Below the pieces are notes generated by a model, which was given only the letters and a program-made list of their open reading frames with translations, was not told the origin of the DNA and did not search any database. Shown here piece after piece: positions 52,511 through 63,999 of a DNA stretch of 64,000 nucleotides. The translations under genes were made by a program, and so were the position numbers. Positions within the stretch are counted from its first letter, which is position 1. Every line of letters starts with the position of its first letter. The stretch spans positions 1 through 64,000 of the forward strand of contig JAITWK010000039.1 of NCBI GenBank assembly GCA_031285295.1. Direction: 5' to 3'. This DNA comes from Deltaproteobacteria bacterium. Lineage in GTDB: Bacteria; Desulfobacterota; Desulfovibrionia; Desulfovibrionales; Desulfovibrionaceae.

Positions 52511-52850
52511 ATATGGTAACCCTACGGGAAATTGGATTTTTTTAATCGTAAAACCGATAAAATTGTTGTGTGCCTAATGGATTTTGACCTTGCGTCCGAT
52601 AAGAAATAAAAGGAGTTGTGCCTTGCTTTTTTTTTGCGCGGGATTAGATGTCCAATAATCAACCAAACTCTGAATGCTTGCTAGGTTGAAAAATTTGGCG
52701 TAATTTTAATGTTAGAATTGAATTATTGTTCCCTGTTCATCACGACACCAGGACGTTGCTCAGTTCAAAATTGCCTGTATGTGCCGGCGAGATTGGGCTT
52801 ACAGTGATGGACCAAACCAGTTTTGCGTGTACACCCTTATGGAGGGTATT
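52511..52850 (+). other. Upstream region of the first chemoreceptor of the cluster
   Basis: 340 nt without a gene. Contains a possible sigma28-type promoter (52575-52602) and, at its right end, the ribosome-binding site of the chemoreceptor gene. No other structure recognised. Confidence 0.45.
52575..52602 (+). promoter_or_regulatory. Possible sigma28 promoter of the 52.8-kb chemoreceptor
   Basis: TAAT, 16-nt spacer, TCCGATAA (52595-52602), close to the consensus TAAA-N15-GCCGATAA. Sigma28 drives late motility and chemotaxis genes. The distance of about 250 nt to the start codon is long. Confidence 0.4.
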
Positions 52851-55241
52851 ATGACAACAAAAACAAAGATTGTTTCCGGTTTCGCTTTGATGGTCATTCT
52901 GCTGGGCGTGGTAGCCTTTATCGGGTATCGCGGTTTTCAGAATTCCACCACGTCGTTTGACGAGTCCCTGCGTCTGGCCCGCCTGAATGTTTTCTCCAGC
53001 GATATTGTTGTGGAAACCAACGCGGCCACTCTGGACGTTTATCGCTTCCTTGACAACATCGAGGATACCGGGGCCATCGATCAGGCACATAAGAGTCTGG
53101 CCAACCTGATCAAAATTACTGATGACGCCCTGGGCTTTATCATACTGCCCGAACGCAGGCAGTTCATGGAACTCATGAAGGCCGACGCCCAAAAGCTTAA
53201 CAGCATGGCGGACAATGTGCGGGATAGTTCCCTGGCGGTGGACAAGCAATATCTTGAGGTATTGCGGCCGGCCGCTACCACCGTGATGAAGTCGCTGAGC
53301 GAACTGTCGGAACTGTCGCATGCCGCCAACAATATCAACTCTCTGGGTGTCATTGCGGGTGCCTGGGATGATTTGGCTTCGTTTCGCGCCAATGCGACAC
53401 GTTACGTCGATAGCCGCTCACCGGAAGATGCCAAGCGCAGTCAGGAGAGCGCCGCCGGGCTGACTAACGAGTTGAAGGGCATTGGAGCCCTGCTGTACAC
53501 CGATGGAGGCCGCCGTGTTTATGGCCAGCTGATGCAGGCCAACGAAAATTTGAACAAGGCCCTGGAAGCGATGATCGCGCTGAACTCCAAGGTCAACCAG
53601 AACCTCGCGGATCTGCGCGTTGTTGTGCTTGATATGCGTGAGCGGGCTCAGGCCATGAGCGCTCAAATCGACAGCCAGATGCAGCAGTTCGGCCTTGACA
53701 CCGTTGCAAGCAATCAAAGCGCCCAGACTACCATGCTCGGCGTCAGCCTGGGCGGTTTCATCCTGGGTATTCTCATGGCCATGCTGATTGCAGCGGGTAT
53801 CGTGCGCGTGCTGAACAAGCTGGCCCGCTTTGCCGGGGCCATTGCCGAGGGTGATTTTGCCCAGCAGCTCGATGTTAAGGAAAAGGGCGAAATCGGCATC
53901 ATGGTTGGAGCTATGCTCGAAATTCCCAAGGTACTCAAGGATTTCACCGCCGAGGCCAACCGGCTGGCCAACCAGATTCTTTCCGGCCAGTTGCGCGAGC
54001 GCATCAATACCGGCGAATACAATGGCTCCTATGCCGATATCGCCAAGGCCGTCAACACGGTAAGCGATGCCTATACCAATGTTATGGATGAACTGCCGGT
54101 GCCGGTAATCTCCTTTGACAAGCAGGATAAGCCCCTTTTTGCCAACAACGCGGCCAAGAACGTTTTCGGTACCGGATTCAGCTCGGAAGCCAACGCGCCG
54201 CTTCGCGCCTATGGCCGCAAAGCCATGGACTCCAAGGCCGCCCAGGGCGGCGAAGCCACGCTGCAAGCCAATGGCGGCAAGCGCATGGAAGCCGCTCTCA
54301 ATGCCATGCCGCTCAGTAACATCAACAAGGAAGTGGTTGGTTATCTGAATAGCGTCAGCGACCTCACCGCGATTAAAGATCAGCAAAATACCATGATGCA
54401 GGTTGCCAAGGAAGCCTCGGACATTTCCGACCGCGTGGCCGCCGCCGCCGAAGAACTTTCGGCCCAGGTGGAGCAGATTTCGCGCGGGGCCGAAGTGCAG
54501 AGCGAGCGCATTGAAGCCACGGCCAGCGCCATGACCGAAATGAACTCCACCGTGCTGGAAGTGGCCCGTAACGCCGGGCAGGCTTCGGAACAGAGCGACA
54601 ATACCCGCAAGCAGGCCGAAGGCGGCGCGGGTCTGGTCAAGAAAGTTGTCGTTGCCATGCAGAACGTCAACAATGTTTCGCAGGCCATGCACAAGAACAT
54701 GCAGGAACTCGGCCAGCAGGCCGAAAGCATCGGCGGCGTGATGAACGTGATTTCGGATATCGCGGAGCAAACCACCCTGCTGGCCCTGAACGCGGCTCTT
54801 GAAGCGGCCCGGGCCGGTGAAGCCGGGCGCGGTTTCGCGGTGGTGGCCGATGAAGTGCGCAAACTGGCCGAAAAGACCATGAGCGCCACGCACGAAGTGG
54901 GCGACAACATTACCGCCATTCAGGAATCCACGCGCAAGAACATTGCCGAAATGGAAAACGCTACCCAGGGTGTGAGCGAAGCTACCGGACTGGCCAATGA
55001 ATCCGGTACAGCGCTGACCGAAATAGTAAACCTGGCTGCGGCCAACTCTTCGGTGGTTGCTTCCATTGCCACGGCTGCCGAGCAGCAGAGCGCCACCTCG
55101 GAAGAAATCAACCGGGCCATTGCCGAGGTCAGTACGGTAATCGGCGAGACCACCGAGGGCATGGTTCAGTCTTCCGCCGCTGTGCAGGAACTCTCCCGCA
55201 TGGCGCAGGAGCTGCGCCGGGTTATGGAAAGACTGCGTTAA
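52851..55241 (+). CDS. Methyl-accepting chemotaxis protein, paralogue 2
   Basis: A 796-residue chemoreceptor. TM1 (about 7-27), periplasmic HBM-like sensor ([35 protein letters not shown]), TM2 (about 300-325), HAMP, a PAS-like domain ([28 protein letters not shown]) and a signalling hairpin with [24 protein letters not shown] precedes the ATG at 52851. The near-tandem gene at 55379 encodes the same number of residues and shares long identical stretches, so this is a recent duplication. The signalling segment reads [21 protein letters not shown]; its paralogues have [21 protein letters not shown]. Confidence 0.94.
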   Translation: MTTKTKIVSGFALMVILLGVVAFIGYRGFQNSTTSFDESLRLARLNVFSSDIVVETNAATLDVYRFLDNIEDTGAIDQAHKSLANLIKITDDALGFIILPERRQFMELMKADAQKLNSMADNVRDSSLAVDKQYLEVLRPAATTVMKSLSELSELSHAANNINSLGVIAGAWDDLASFRANATRYVDSRSPEDAKRSQESAAGLTNELKGIGALLYTDGGRRVYGQLMQANENLNKALEAMIALNSKVNQNLADLRVVVLDMRERAQAMSAQIDSQMQQFGLDTVASNQSAQTTMLGVSLGGFILGILMAMLIAAGIVRVLNKLARFAGAIAEGDFAQQLDVKEKGEIGIMVGAMLEIPKVLKDFTAEANRLANQILSGQLRERINTGEYNGSYADIAKAVNTVSDAYTNVMDELPVPVISFDKQDKPLFANNAAKNVFGTGFSSEANAPLRAYGRKAMDSKAAQGGEATLQANGGKRMEAALNAMPLSNINKEVVGYLNSVSDLTAIKDQQNTMMQVAKEASDISDRVAAAAEELSAQVEQISRGAEVQSERIEATASAMTEMNSTVLEVARNAGQASEQSDNTRKQAEGGAGLVKKVVVAMQNVNNVSQAMHKNMQELGQQAESIGGVMNVISDIAEQTTLLALNAALEAARAGEAGRGFAVVADEVRKLAEKTMSATHEVGDNITAIQESTRKNIAEMENATQGVSEATGLANESGTALTEIVNLAAANSSVVASIATAAEQQSATSEEINRAIAEVSTVIGETTEGMVQSSAAVQELSRMAQELRRVMERLR

Positions 55242-55250
55242 TCAGGTTTT

Positions 55251-55275
55251 ATGCGGGGCTTTGCCCCGCATTTTT
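55251..55275 (+). terminator. Terminator after paralogue 2
   Basis: 9-bp stem ATGCGGGGC/GCCCCGCAT, loop TTT, then TTTTA. Confidence 0.92.
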
Positions 55276-55284
55276 ACCCATTTT

Positions 55285-55310
55285 GCAAAAGCGGCGAAAG
55301 CCGCTTTTGC
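55285..55310. terminator. Second hairpin in the spacer between paralogues 2 and 3
   Basis: 11-bp perfect stem GCAAAAGCGGC/GCCGCTTTTGC with a GAAA loop. It follows the first terminator and may reinforce it, keeping the tandem chemoreceptor genes as separate units. Confidence 0.65.
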
Positions 55311-55378
55311 TGTTATATACTTAATAATCAAATGATCTTTGCGTTTTTGCTATGCCAGAATCCTCTGGAGGGGGGATT

Positions 55379-57769
55379 ATGACTACAAAAATCAAGATCA
55401 TTTTCGGTTTCGCCCTGATGGTTGTTCTGCTCGGCGCGGTCGGCATTATGGGTTATCGCGGATTTCAAAATTCCAGTTCATACTTTAATGAATACCGCCG
55501 TCTGGCCCGTCTGAATGTTTTTGGCAGCGACATTATTGCCGAAACCAACGCGGCGGCTCTGGAGGTTTATCGCTTTCTCGACAACATCAAGGATACGACC
55601 AGCATAGACGGCGCGCACAAGAGTCTGGCGCACCTGATGCAGATTACTGCGGACAGCCGGGAATTCATTGTGCTGCCCGAACGCAATCAGTACATGGATG
55701 CCATGAAGGCCGATGCCCAGAAGCTCGATATCATGGTTGGCGAGATTCAGCAGGCCGTAGTTGAAGCTGACGGCCAGTACTATAACACCGTGCAGCCAAG
55801 CACTTACGCCATGATGGACGCCATGACCAAACTGGCGGAGCAGACGCATGGCGCGAACAATATCAATTCTCTGCTGATTATCGCGAAGGCCTGGGACAAC
55901 CTGGCCTCGGTGCGGGCCAGCATGAGCCGCTACGTCAACTCGCGCTCCGAGGAAGACGCAGGGCGCAGTCAGGAGAACGCCGCCGGGTTGACAACCGAGT
56001 TGCAGACCATTGGCGGGCAACTGCATACCGACGAAGGACGCGCCCTTTACCGCCTGCTGATGGAATCCAATGATGACCTGAACAAGGCGCTGGAAAAAAT
56101 GATCGCCCTGAACAGTGCTGCCAACCAGCGCCTTGCCAATATGCGCACCATCGTCTCCTCCATGCGTGAGCGCTCGGTAAGCGTGAACAACCAGATCGAT
56201 TCGCAGATGCTCCAGTACGGCATTGATACCATGGCAAACAATAAAGCTTCCGAAACTATACTGCTGGTCATCAGTCTTGGCGGCTTCATCCTTGGCATTC
56301 TTATGGCCACTTTTATCGCTATTGGCATCGTGCGGGTGCTGAACAAGCTGGCTCGTTTTGCCGGGGCTATTGCCAGAGGTGATTTCACACATCAGCTCGA
56401 TGTGCGCGAAAAAGGCGAAATCGGCATCATGGTCGGGGCCATGCTCGAAATTCCCCAGGTGCTCAAGGAATTCACCATCGAGGCCAACCGACTGGCCAAC
56501 CACATTCTTTCAGGGCTTTTGCGCGAGCGCATCGATACCAAAGAATACGTTGGCTCCTACGCCGACATTGCCAAGGCCGTCAACACGGTCAGCGACGCCT
56601 ATACCGGAGTTATGGACGAACTGCCGGTCCCGGTATTTTCTTTTGACAAGCAGGACAAGCTGATTTTTGCCAACAGCACGGCCAAGAGCGTTTTTGGAAC
56701 CGATACCGGCTCCGAGGCCAACGCGGCGATTCGCACATACGGGCGCAAGGCCATGGATACCAAGAGCGGGCAGGGTGGCGAAGTAACCTTGCAGGCTCAG
56801 GGCGGCAAACGCATGGACGCCGCTCTTACCGCCATACCGATGCTTGATATCAAAAAGGAAGTGGCCGGTTATCTGGAAAGCCTCAACGACCTCACCGCCA
56901 TCAAGCAGCAGCAGAACACCATGATGCAGGTAGCCAAGGAAGCTTCCGATATTTCTGATCGCGTGGCCGCCGCCGCAGAAGAGCTTTCGGCCCAGGTGGA
57001 GCAGATTTCACGCGGGGCTGAAGTGCAGCGCGAACGCATTGAAACCACGGCCAGCGCCATGACCGAAATGAACTCCACTGTGCTGGAAGTGGCCAGGAAC
57101 GCCGGGCAGGCTTCGGAGCAAAGCGACAACACCCGTCAAAAGGCCGAGAGCGGTGCCGGATTGGTGGAAAAGGTGGTTGTTTCCATGCAGGACGTCAATA
57201 CCGTAACCCAGACCATGCACACGAACATGCAGGAACTGGGCGAACAGGCCGAAAGCATCGGTGGTGTGATGAACGTGATTTCGGATATCGCGGATCAAAC
57301 CAACCTGCTGGCCCTGAACGCGGCTATTGAAGCGGCCCGCGCCGGTGAAGCCGGGCGCGGTTTCGCGGTGGTGGCCGATGAAGTACGCAAACTGGCTGAA
57401 AAGACCATGAGTGCTACCAAGGAAGTGGGTGACAACATCACCGCCATTCAGGATTCCACCCGCAAAAATATTGCCGAAATGGAAAACGCGGCTCAGGGCG
57501 TGAGCGACGCCACCGGACTGGCTACTGAATCCGGTGCCGCGCTGACGGAAATCGTGGGCCTGGCAGCGGCCAACTCTTCGGTGGTCGCCTCCATTGCCAC
57601 GGCTGCCGAAGAGCAGAGCGCTACCTCGGAAGAAATCAACCGGGCCATTGCCGAGGTCAGCACGGTTATTGGCGAGACCACCGAGGGCATGGTGCAGTCT
57701 TCCGCCGCCGTGCAGGAGCTTTCCCGCATGGCTCAGGAACTGCGCCGGGTTATGGAACGGCTGCGCTAG
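55379..57769 (+). CDS. Methyl-accepting chemotaxis protein, paralogue 3
   Basis: A 796-residue chemoreceptor with the same order as paralogue 2: TM1, HBM-like periplasmic sensor ([35 protein letters not shown]), TM2, HAMP, PAS-like domain ([28 protein letters not shown]), signalling domain. GAGGGGG precedes the ATG. Differences from paralogue 2 concentrate in the periplasmic sensor, as expected when duplicates diverge in ligand. It lacks a C-terminal CheR-binding pentapeptide and ends RRVMERLR, like its siblings. Confidence 0.94.
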   Translation: MTTKIKIIFGFALMVVLLGAVGIMGYRGFQNSSSYFNEYRRLARLNVFGSDIIAETNAAALEVYRFLDNIKDTTSIDGAHKSLAHLMQITADSREFIVLPERNQYMDAMKADAQKLDIMVGEIQQAVVEADGQYYNTVQPSTYAMMDAMTKLAEQTHGANNINSLLIIAKAWDNLASVRASMSRYVNSRSEEDAGRSQENAAGLTTELQTIGGQLHTDEGRALYRLLMESNDDLNKALEKMIALNSAANQRLANMRTIVSSMRERSVSVNNQIDSQMLQYGIDTMANNKASETILLVISLGGFILGILMATFIAIGIVRVLNKLARFAGAIARGDFTHQLDVREKGEIGIMVGAMLEIPQVLKEFTIEANRLANHILSGLLRERIDTKEYVGSYADIAKAVNTVSDAYTGVMDELPVPVFSFDKQDKLIFANSTAKSVFGTDTGSEANAAIRTYGRKAMDTKSGQGGEVTLQAQGGKRMDAALTAIPMLDIKKEVAGYLESLNDLTAIKQQQNTMMQVAKEASDISDRVAAAAEELSAQVEQISRGAEVQRERIETTASAMTEMNSTVLEVARNAGQASEQSDNTRQKAESGAGLVEKVVVSMQDVNTVTQTMHTNMQELGEQAESIGGVMNVISDIADQTNLLALNAAIEAARAGEAGRGFAVVADEVRKLAEKTMSATKEVGDNITAIQDSTRKNIAEMENAAQGVSDATGLATESGAALTEIVGLAAANSSVVASIATAAEEQSATSEEINRAIAEVSTVIGETTEGMVQSSAAVQELSRMAQELRRVMERLR

Positions 57770-57785
57770 ACAATGCCTTTACGGG

Positions 57786-57836
57786 TTTTGTCTCTGCGTA
57801 ATTTATTTCCTTGCCAGAGAACAAAAAATTATTTTG
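57786..57836. repeat. Remnant of the palindromic repeat family
   Basis: Contains TTTTGTCTCTGCGT on the left and TTCCTTGCCAGAGAACAAAA on the right, matching the outer arms of copies 3 and 4. The inner arms and the GTCGAGTAC core are missing, as if deleted. Confidence 0.5.
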
Positions 57837-58128
57837 CGACGCTTTTTTTGGTAAATGCTTACCAATTTGCTCTAATTAATCAGGGCTATATGCCGATAAG
57901 GGGCTGAGGCTTATGCTTTGGTCCTTTTTTTTAAGGATAGTAATTACAGCATGTTAAAAGCATAGCATACAAAAATAATTGATATTAAATATATATACAA
58001 AAAAATAATTGCGTATTATACAAATCCGACCTTTTGGCTCAATTAAATCGCAATGAATTTGTATTTGAACCGTAAGATTCAGCCTACGGGCTGTTTGAAA
58101 TTAGCAAAAAATTGTTTGGAGGGGAATA
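57837..58128 (+). other. AT-rich leader region of paralogue 4
   Basis: About 290 nt with a sigma28-like site at its left end and a strongly AT-rich stretch at 57955-58025. No ORF or other element recognised. Confidence 0.45.
57873..57899 (+). promoter_or_regulatory. Sigma28-type promoter upstream of paralogue 4
   Basis: TAAT (57873-57876), exactly 15-nt spacer, GCCGATAA (57892-57899), a perfect -10 for the flagellar sigma factor FliA with one mismatch in the -35. Confidence 0.6.
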
Positions 58129-60522
58129 ATGACAGCTAAGTTTAAAATCATCATAGGTTTTTCTGTGATGATCATTCTGTTGGGCGTAACGGCTTTTCTG
58201 GGGTATCGGGGGCTGGAAACCGCCAGTACGGATTTTGGTACTTTCAATAGAATGTCCCGTCTCAACGTCAGCACCAGCGATACTGTAACCAACATGTTCG
58301 CTGCGGCCTACGACCTGGAGCTGTTTACGGCCAGCCTGGACTATGAAAAAATGAAAGCCGGGGTAGCCAGAGCGGAAGACATGGTTGCTCTGGGTGAAGC
58401 CTCCCTGCAATACTACATCAGGCCGGAGCGTCTGGCGGCGGGCAGGGAAGTTTTGCAGGATATGCGCGCTTATCTGGACGCGCTCAAGTCGGTTCAAACC
58501 AACTTTACCGCCTACCAGCAGGAATTTCAGGCCAAGACTGTACCGGCCATTGAAGTCCTGATGCGCGAAATTTCCAACAGCCTGAACATGGCTGTTGACA
58601 GCGGCAACCCCCGCCTGCCCAAACGCATGAACAGTGCCTGGGCCGGTATTACCAAACTTAATCTTGCCATGCACATGGCCAGCCGCTCGCCCAGCCCGGA
58701 AAGCGCCAAGGCCAGCGCCGATGCCATGGCCGAATTCAAGGCCCTTATTAACCGTATTGAGAGCGAAACCACCACTCAGGAAGGGCGCGATACTCTGGCG
58801 CGGGTGATCACGGCTTTTGCCGCAGTTGAAAAATCTTACGCCAATATTGCCAGCCACAGTGAGCAAACGTTAAAGAGCCTGGCCGATGCCCAGGCCGCCA
58901 TGCGGGCTGTGAGCGTTTTTGTGGTGGAGATGAGCGGCACGGTGAACACTGAAATGCAGACGGTTGGCGATGAAATTCTGGCCAGCAACTCCAGTACGCA
59001 AGCCCAGATGCTAAGCGTTTCCGGCGGCGGCCTGCTGCTGGGCATCATTTTGGCTTTGTTCACCATTATTTCCCTGGTGGCGGTGCTGGGACGCCTTTCC
59101 AACTTTGCCGCTGCCATGGCCAAGGGCGATTTCAAATACGACCCGCGTATTAATGAAAAGGGTGAAATCGGCAATGTGGTCAGCTCCATGCGCAACATCC
59201 CGGCCATTTGTCAGGATGCCGTGAGCCAGAGCTACAGCGTGGCCAACAGCATCTCCTGCGGTCTCTTCAAAACCCGGCTTGATGAATCCAAGTTCCTGGG
59301 CGATTTCAAAGGCCTGGCACGCAGCATCAACGTCATGGCCGATACCTACACCAAGATTCTGGATGAAATGCCGGCCATGCTTTATACGGCCAACAAAAAG
59401 CGCGTCATTCTGTACATGAACAACGTGGGTAAGAAAATCGCGGGCAACGACGTGGTGGGCAAGACCAGCTTCGCCATGCTCGGCCTGGAATTTCCCGCGC
59501 ATCTGCGCGAAGATCACATCCCGGCAGAAGCAGGCGAACTGGTGGTACACTGTGGCGGCGGGCCGCGCATGGTAATCAATTACACCCTTTCGCCCATACA
59601 TGACCTTGAGGGCAAGCTGGCCGGCTTTATTGAAGTTGATAGCGATATCACGCAGCTCAGGGATCAGCAGGCGGCCATGGCCAAGGTGGCCGAAGAAGCC
59701 TCCCAGATTTCCGACCGCGTGGCAGCCGCTTCCGAACAGCTTTCCGCTCAGGTGGAACAGGTTTCGCGTGGCGCGGAAATGCAGCGCGATCGGGTGGAGA
59801 GTACCGCTTCGGCCATGACCGAAATGAACTCCACCGTGCTGGAAGTAGCCCGTAACGCCGGTCAGGCCTCGGAGCAGTCCGACCTGACGCGCAGCAAGGC
59901 CCAGGACGGAGCCGTGCTGGTTGACAAAGTGGTGCATTCCATCAACCTGGTGAACAAGGTAGCCAACAATCTGCAAACAAACATGCAGGAACTGGGCAGC
60001 CAGGCCGAAAGCATCGGCGGTGTGATGAACGTCATTTCCGATATCGCCGACCAGACCAACCTGCTGGCTCTGAACGCGGCCATTGAAGCGGCCCGCGCCG
60101 GTGAAGCCGGACGCGGCTTCGCGGTGGTGGCCGACGAAGTGCGCAAGCTGGCGGAAAAAACCATGACCGCCACGCATGAAGTTGGTTCCAACATCACGGC
60201 TATCCAGAACTCGGCGCGTACCAACATCAACGAAGTCAACGAAGCGGCCAAGGCTGTAACCGACGCCACGGATCTGGCCAACACCTCCGGTCAGGCGCTG
60301 GCGGAAATCGTCAGCCTGGCCTCGGCCAACTCGGCGGTGGTGGCTTCCATTGCCACGGCTGCGGAAGAACAAAGCGCAACTTCCGAAGAAATTAACGGTT
60401 CCATTGAAGAAATTAACAAGATTGTTGGCGAAACCACCGATGGCATGGTGCAGGCTGCCAACGCCGTGCAGGAACTTTCCAGCATGGCGCAGGAACTGCG
60501 CTCCGTGATGGAAAGACTGTAA
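58129..60522 (+). CDS. Methyl-accepting chemotaxis protein, paralogue 4
   Basis: A 797-residue chemoreceptor. TM1 (about 7-27), HBM-like sensor with [37 protein letters not shown]2, HAMP, PAS-like domain ([29 protein letters not shown]), and the signalling hairpin [18 protein letters not shown]. The sensor is the most diverged of the four. GAGGGGAATA precedes the ATG. Followed by a strong terminator. Confidence 0.94.
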   Translation: MTAKFKIIIGFSVMIILLGVTAFLGYRGLETASTDFGTFNRMSRLNVSTSDTVTNMFAAAYDLELFTASLDYEKMKAGVARAEDMVALGEASLQYYIRPERLAAGREVLQDMRAYLDALKSVQTNFTAYQQEFQAKTVPAIEVLMREISNSLNMAVDSGNPRLPKRMNSAWAGITKLNLAMHMASRSPSPESAKASADAMAEFKALINRIESETTTQEGRDTLARVITAFAAVEKSYANIASHSEQTLKSLADAQAAMRAVSVFVVEMSGTVNTEMQTVGDEILASNSSTQAQMLSVSGGGLLLGIILALFTIISLVAVLGRLSNFAAAMAKGDFKYDPRINEKGEIGNVVSSMRNIPAICQDAVSQSYSVANSISCGLFKTRLDESKFLGDFKGLARSINVMADTYTKILDEMPAMLYTANKKRVILYMNNVGKKIAGNDVVGKTSFAMLGLEFPAHLREDHIPAEAGELVVHCGGGPRMVINYTLSPIHDLEGKLAGFIEVDSDITQLRDQQAAMAKVAEEASQISDRVAAASEQLSAQVEQVSRGAEMQRDRVESTASAMTEMNSTVLEVARNAGQASEQSDLTRSKAQDGAVLVDKVVHSINLVNKVANNLQTNMQELGSQAESIGGVMNVISDIADQTNLLALNAAIEAARAGEAGRGFAVVADEVRKLAEKTMTATHEVGSNITAIQNSARTNINEVNEAAKAVTDATDLANTSGQALAEIVSLASANSAVVASIATAAEEQSATSEEINGSIEEINKIVGETTDGMVQAANAVQELSSMAQELRSVMERL

Positions 60523-60549
60523 TAGTTATTGCTTAGGTTTGAAGTTATT

Positions 60550-60585
60550 CAGCCCGGGTGTCGAAATGACATCCGGGCTGTTTTT
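60550..60585 (+). terminator. Terminator after paralogue 4
   Basis: 13-bp stem (one G-U) CAGCCCGGGTGTC/GACATCCGGGCTG, loop GAAAT, followed by TTTTT. Confidence 0.92.
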
Positions 60586-60602
60586 ATGAAAGGTAAACCT
60601 CT

Positions 60603-61513
60603 TTATGCCAGAATCGTACGGATGCGTTCCAGGTCCCCAGGTGAAGGCGTGCGCCCTGAGCTGTTGAAGATGGCCGCGCACTGCATGAGCTTGTCATAAT
60701 ACGGCGCGTACTCCGGATTTTCCCGCAAGCTGACATGGAAGCCACGAATATCCGCAACGGAATATTTAAGCGGCACATTTAGGGAGCGTAACCCGTGTTC
60801 GTACAAAAACAGATTTAGGGCAAAAATTCCCTCACCCACGCCCATGCCGACGTTATGAGCGTGGAGGGCTCGTTTGGCCTTGGTATATCCGGCTTCCGCT
60901 TCATCGTTGCCGATCATGCGCATAAGCGGTTCCGGGGCGAACGAGTATTTCCTGATGCCCGCATGATGGCAACGCATACAGTAGTCAGCATCCTCCTCCC
61001 CATAAACTCCGTAGTCTTCACAAAAAAGGCCGATTTGTTCGCGAATCTTTTTGCTGACCAGAAACGCGGATCCTACAAAAGAAACCGGGAGGGTCCACAT
61101 GGTGCCGTGGGGGCCGCTCACTCTTCCGAGAGGAGAGTCATAGCCCCAGACCGGTCCCATAATGGAGGAGTATCGCGCTTTACCCCACATACCAAAAATA
61201 TCGGCCAGCCAGGTCTCGCTGCAAATCTCATAGTCGTTATCGATTTTCATGAAAAACGGCGCATCAACGAGTGACCAGCCAAGATTGCAGGCAGGGGAGA
61301 TGCCGTAGTTGGCATCTAGAATAAAGAGCTTATCGATCACTTTGTCCCGCGCAAGGCGGATCAGGTCATTGCGCAAAGCTTCGGCACTGCCGTTGTCGAT
61401 AACGGTAAGCAGGGCGACTGCCCGGTCATGCGCCGGATGGAAAGAATCGAAGTTATTGTTTCGTCATGCCGGTTGAACACCGGCATGACAATATTGGTAA
61501 GTGGATAGCCCAT
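60603..61513 (-). pseudogene. Family 2 glycosyltransferase with an N-terminal frameshift
   Basis: The main frame (from 61376 down) encodes 257 residues of a GT-A type enzyme, including MKIDNDYEI (the metal-binding DxD region), GYDSPLGRVSG and YGEEDADYCMRCHHAG. Upstream in the same frame lie the expected LLTVIDNGS residues. The natural start MGYPLTNIVMPVFNRHDET (ATG at 61513, 4 nt after the cyuA stop) is in a different frame. A one- or two-base indel near 61440-61470 breaks the gene. It could be a true pseudogene, a phase-variable site or an assembly error. A perfect 27-nt palindrome (61463-61489) lies beside the break. Confidence 0.65.
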
Positions 61514-61517
61514 CGGA

Positions 61518-62840
61518 CTAATTCGCCTGCTTTATCATTATATCCAATATGATCTTGTCAGCTTGCGGCATGCCTTCTTTGGCCAGACGGCCCAGGTTTT
61601 TCAGGTTCTGCTCCAGATCCTCGGCAACAATGCCATCCCGTCCCGGCACGGCGATGCCGTTCATGCCCAAAAAGACGGCCTGAATGGCCGCATTGACCGA
61701 AGTAGCCACTTTCAGGGCGCAACTGGTCTTGGCGCCGTCGCAAATCATACCGACCAGATTGCCCACCATGTTTTTGACGGTATTGCTTATTTGCGGCAGG
61801 CCGCCGCCCAGCAGCAGGACAATGCCGCAACCGGAGGCGGTAGCCGCCACCGGAGCCCCGCAGTGGGCGGAAAGGCGTCCCAGGTGGTGCTTGATATGGA
61901 TGGAGGTGAGATGGCTCATGATCAGGGCGCGGGTAAGTTCTTCCTGTGAAGAACCCAGGCGGCGGGCAAAGGCCACCACCGGCATGGTGCAGGTAATGCC
62001 CTGATTGCCGCTGCCGGAGTTGCTCATTACCGGAAAAGGCGCGCCGGACATGCGCACATCTGCGGCGGCGGCAGTCATTTTCATGGCGTAGCTGACAATA
62101 TCGTCGGACAGAATCTTTTTGCCGATGCTTTCATCAATTGAACGGCCTACTTGCAGTCCGTATTTGTTGCGCAGACCTTCTTCGGCCACTGGCGTGGTCA
62201 TTTCGGCAGTCTTGAGGATGAAGGAAATCATTTCAAGCGGCGCGGTGGTGGCGAATTCATGGATCTTTTGCATGGTCAGCGGCCATCCGTCGCCATCCGC
62301 CGCTTGAGCGGCCTGACCGGTAGTTCCGGCAGCCTGATCCTGGGAGAAGATGATCCGTCCGTCCTTTTCCACCAGCACGATATTGGTGTGCGTACCTTTG
62401 ATTGCGGCACGCGCAAAGTGCCCCTCGGCACGCACAGTAACAGCCGCGTACAGCAGTTCCGGCGTATCGACCAGGCTGATTGAGGTTTTGCCTTTGCGCA
62501 CCATCTTGTGGCCGATTGCGGCCTGTTCAGGGGTGAGATCGCGCAGCACTTCCAGGCCAAGGCTGTCCTTGCCTTCAACCCCGGCCAGAGCGCCCACGGC
62601 GGCGGCTATATCCAGACCGGTTTCGCCAGTGCCGGGAACACCTACGCCCATGCCGTTTTTAAGCAGATTGCCGCTAAGAGAAACTTCCACGCTTTCCGGC
62701 GGCATTCCAAGTTCGCGGGCGGCGCGGGCCGCAGCCAGGGCGATTACGATAGGTTCGGTGCAGCCTAGAGCGGGAACGACTTCGCGGTTGATAATGCTGA
62801 TAAAGGTTGGCCATTCGGAATTGGAGGCTTGCGTGCTCAT
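61518..62840 (-). CDS. cyuA: L-cysteine desulfidase-like protein (UPF0597/YhaM, CyuA type)
   Basis: A 440-residue protein of the serine-dehydratase-alpha-like superfamily. Iron-sulfur ligands are suggested by C27 in ALGCTEP and cysteines in GNQGITCTMP and CDGAKTSCALK; motif SGSGNQG is present. Relatives split L-cysteine into pyruvate, ammonia and sulfide with a 4Fe-4S cluster. Such an activity would supply sulfide, pyruvate and ammonia in an anaerobe. GGGAG precedes the ATG by 9 nt. L-serine activity is an alternative. Confidence 0.85.
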   Translation of the reverse strand: MSTQASNSEWPTFISIINREVVPALGCTEPIVIALAAARAARELGMPPESVEVSLSGNLLKNGMGVGVPGTGETGLDIAAAVGALAGVEGKDSLGLEVLRDLTPEQAAIGHKMVRKGKTSISLVDTPELLYAAVTVRAEGHFARAAIKGTHTNIVLVEKDGRIIFSQDQAAGTTGQAAQAADGDGWPLTMQKIHEFATTAPLEMISFILKTAEMTTPVAEEGLRNKYGLQVGRSIDESIGKKILSDDIVSYAMKMTAAAADVRMSGAPFPVMSNSGSGNQGITCTMPVVAFARRLGSSQEELTRALIMSHLTSIHIKHHLGRLSAHCGAPVAATASGCGIVLLLGGGLPQISNTVKNMVGNLVGMICDGAKTSCALKVATSVNAAIQAVFLGMNGIAVPGRDGIVAEDLEQNLKNLGRLAKEGMPQADKIILDIMIKQAN

Positions 62841-62959
62841 CTGATGGATACTCCCGGAGAAAGGTTTAGAATTCAGGGATAAAAATCATGATTCACGCAG
62901 CAAGAATAAAGTATTTTGTCGCCATGACAAGCAGGAAATAATGATAAACAGCAAATAAA

Positions 62960-62979
62960 AAACCCGCCGAAGCGGGTTT
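62960..62979 (-). terminator. Terminator of the rpoA-rplQ operon
   Basis: 8-bp stem AAACCCGC/GCGGGTTT with a 4-nt loop. On the minus strand it runs into TTTTTTATTT. It lies about 27 nt after the rplQ stop. Confidence 0.9.
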
Positions 62980-63005
62980 AAATAAACAAGTAGATTTAAG
63001 CAGTT

Positions 63006-63572
63006 CTAACCACCCATCTTTCTGGGGGCAGACTTTGGCTTAACCGTGCTGGACTGGCTGCCCTTGGTAGAAGCTTTGGCAGCCTTGGGCTTGGCTTCTT
63101 TAGCCTTAACGGCCTTGGGCTTGGCGCTTTCGGCGTTTTCAACCGTAGCAGCGTCGGCCACCGGGGCTTCGGCTTTTACGTCTTCAGCCTTGGCGTTAGC
63201 CGCTTCCAGGTGCTGGCCGCGAATGAGTTCGATGATGGCCATGGGGGCGCAGTCGCCCTTGCGGGGCATGGCCAGTTTGACCACGCGGGTGTAACCGCCG
63301 GGGATGCCCTTGAAAGCCGGCGCAACTTCGTCAAACAGGCGCTTTACCAGCTTGTGGTTGCCCAGAGCGCGGTAGGCCTGACGGCGCGAATGCAAATCAT
63401 CGCACTGGGCCAGGGTGATCAGAGGTTCAACCACGCCGCGGATTTCTTTGGCCTTGGCTTCAGTGGTGGTAATACGCCCATAAGTGAGCAGGGCGGTAGC
63501 CATATTTTTGAACAAGGCCTTGCGGTGCGGGGCTGTTCTGCCCAGCTTGCGGCCGGAGTTTCTATGCCTCAT
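63006..63572 (-). CDS. rplQ: 50S ribosomal protein L17 with long basic tail
   Basis: The first 120 residues are standard L17 ([34 protein letters not shown]...[13 protein letters not shown] end: [21 protein letters not shown]). A tail of about 60 residues rich in Lys, Ala and Glu/Ser extends it to 188, where most L17 proteins have 116-140. The start at 63572 overlaps the rpoA stop by 11 nt, so the two are coupled; an upstream extension in this frame is only rpoA sequence. Confidence 0.95.
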   Translation of the reverse strand: MRHRNSGRKLGRTAPHRKALFKNMATALLTYGRITTTEAKAKEIRGVVEPLITLAQCDDLHSRRQAYRALGNHKLVKRLFDEVAPAFKGIPGGYTRVVKLAMPRKGDCAPMAIIELIRGQHLEAANAKAEDVKAEAPVADAATVENAESAKPKAVKAKEAKPKAAKASTKGSQSSTVKPKSAPRKMGG

Positions 63573-63999
63573 TTTGATTCTTCCTCTTCCATTCCTGCAG
63601 TTTCTTGTCAAAGCCGTCCAGCTTGGTGCCGAAGTCCAGGTTCATTTCGGAGAGCACACGGCGGATTTCGTCCAGCGACTTGCGCCCGAAGTTCTTGGTC
63701 TTGAGCATGTCGCCCTCGGCCTTTTGCACCAGTTCGCCCACATAGACGATATTGGCGCTCTTCAGGCAGTTGGTGGCGCGTACGGAAAGTTCGAGCTCGT
63801 CAATAGACTTGAAGAGATTCTCGTTCCAGTCCGAATTGCTGCCGCCGCCGCTTTGCTGTTCGCCTTCGATCTGCTCGTCAAAGTTGATGAACACGGCGAG
63901 CTGTTCCTTAAGAATCTTGGCGCTGTAAGCGATGGCGTCGTCAGGCGACACCGAGCCGTCAGTCCAGACCTGCAGGATGAGTTTGTCGTAGTCGGTCAT
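63562..63999 (-). CDS. rpoA: RNA polymerase alpha subunit, C-terminal part (cut by window edge)
   Basis: 145 residues running off the right end. Includes the end of the alpha N-terminal domain ([28 protein letters not shown]) and the whole alpha C-terminal domain ([55 protein letters not shown]) that contacts UP-element DNA and activators. The true start lies beyond position 64000; the apparent ATG at 63999 is internal. Followed by overlapping rplQ. Confidence 0.96.
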   Translation of the reverse strand: MTDYDKLILQVWTDGSVSPDDAIAYSAKILKEQLAVFINFDEQIEGEQQSGGGSNSDWNENLFKSIDELELSVRATNCLKSANIVYVGELVQKAEGDMLKTKNFGRKSLDEIRRVLSEMNLDFGTKLDGFDKKLQEWKRKNQNEA

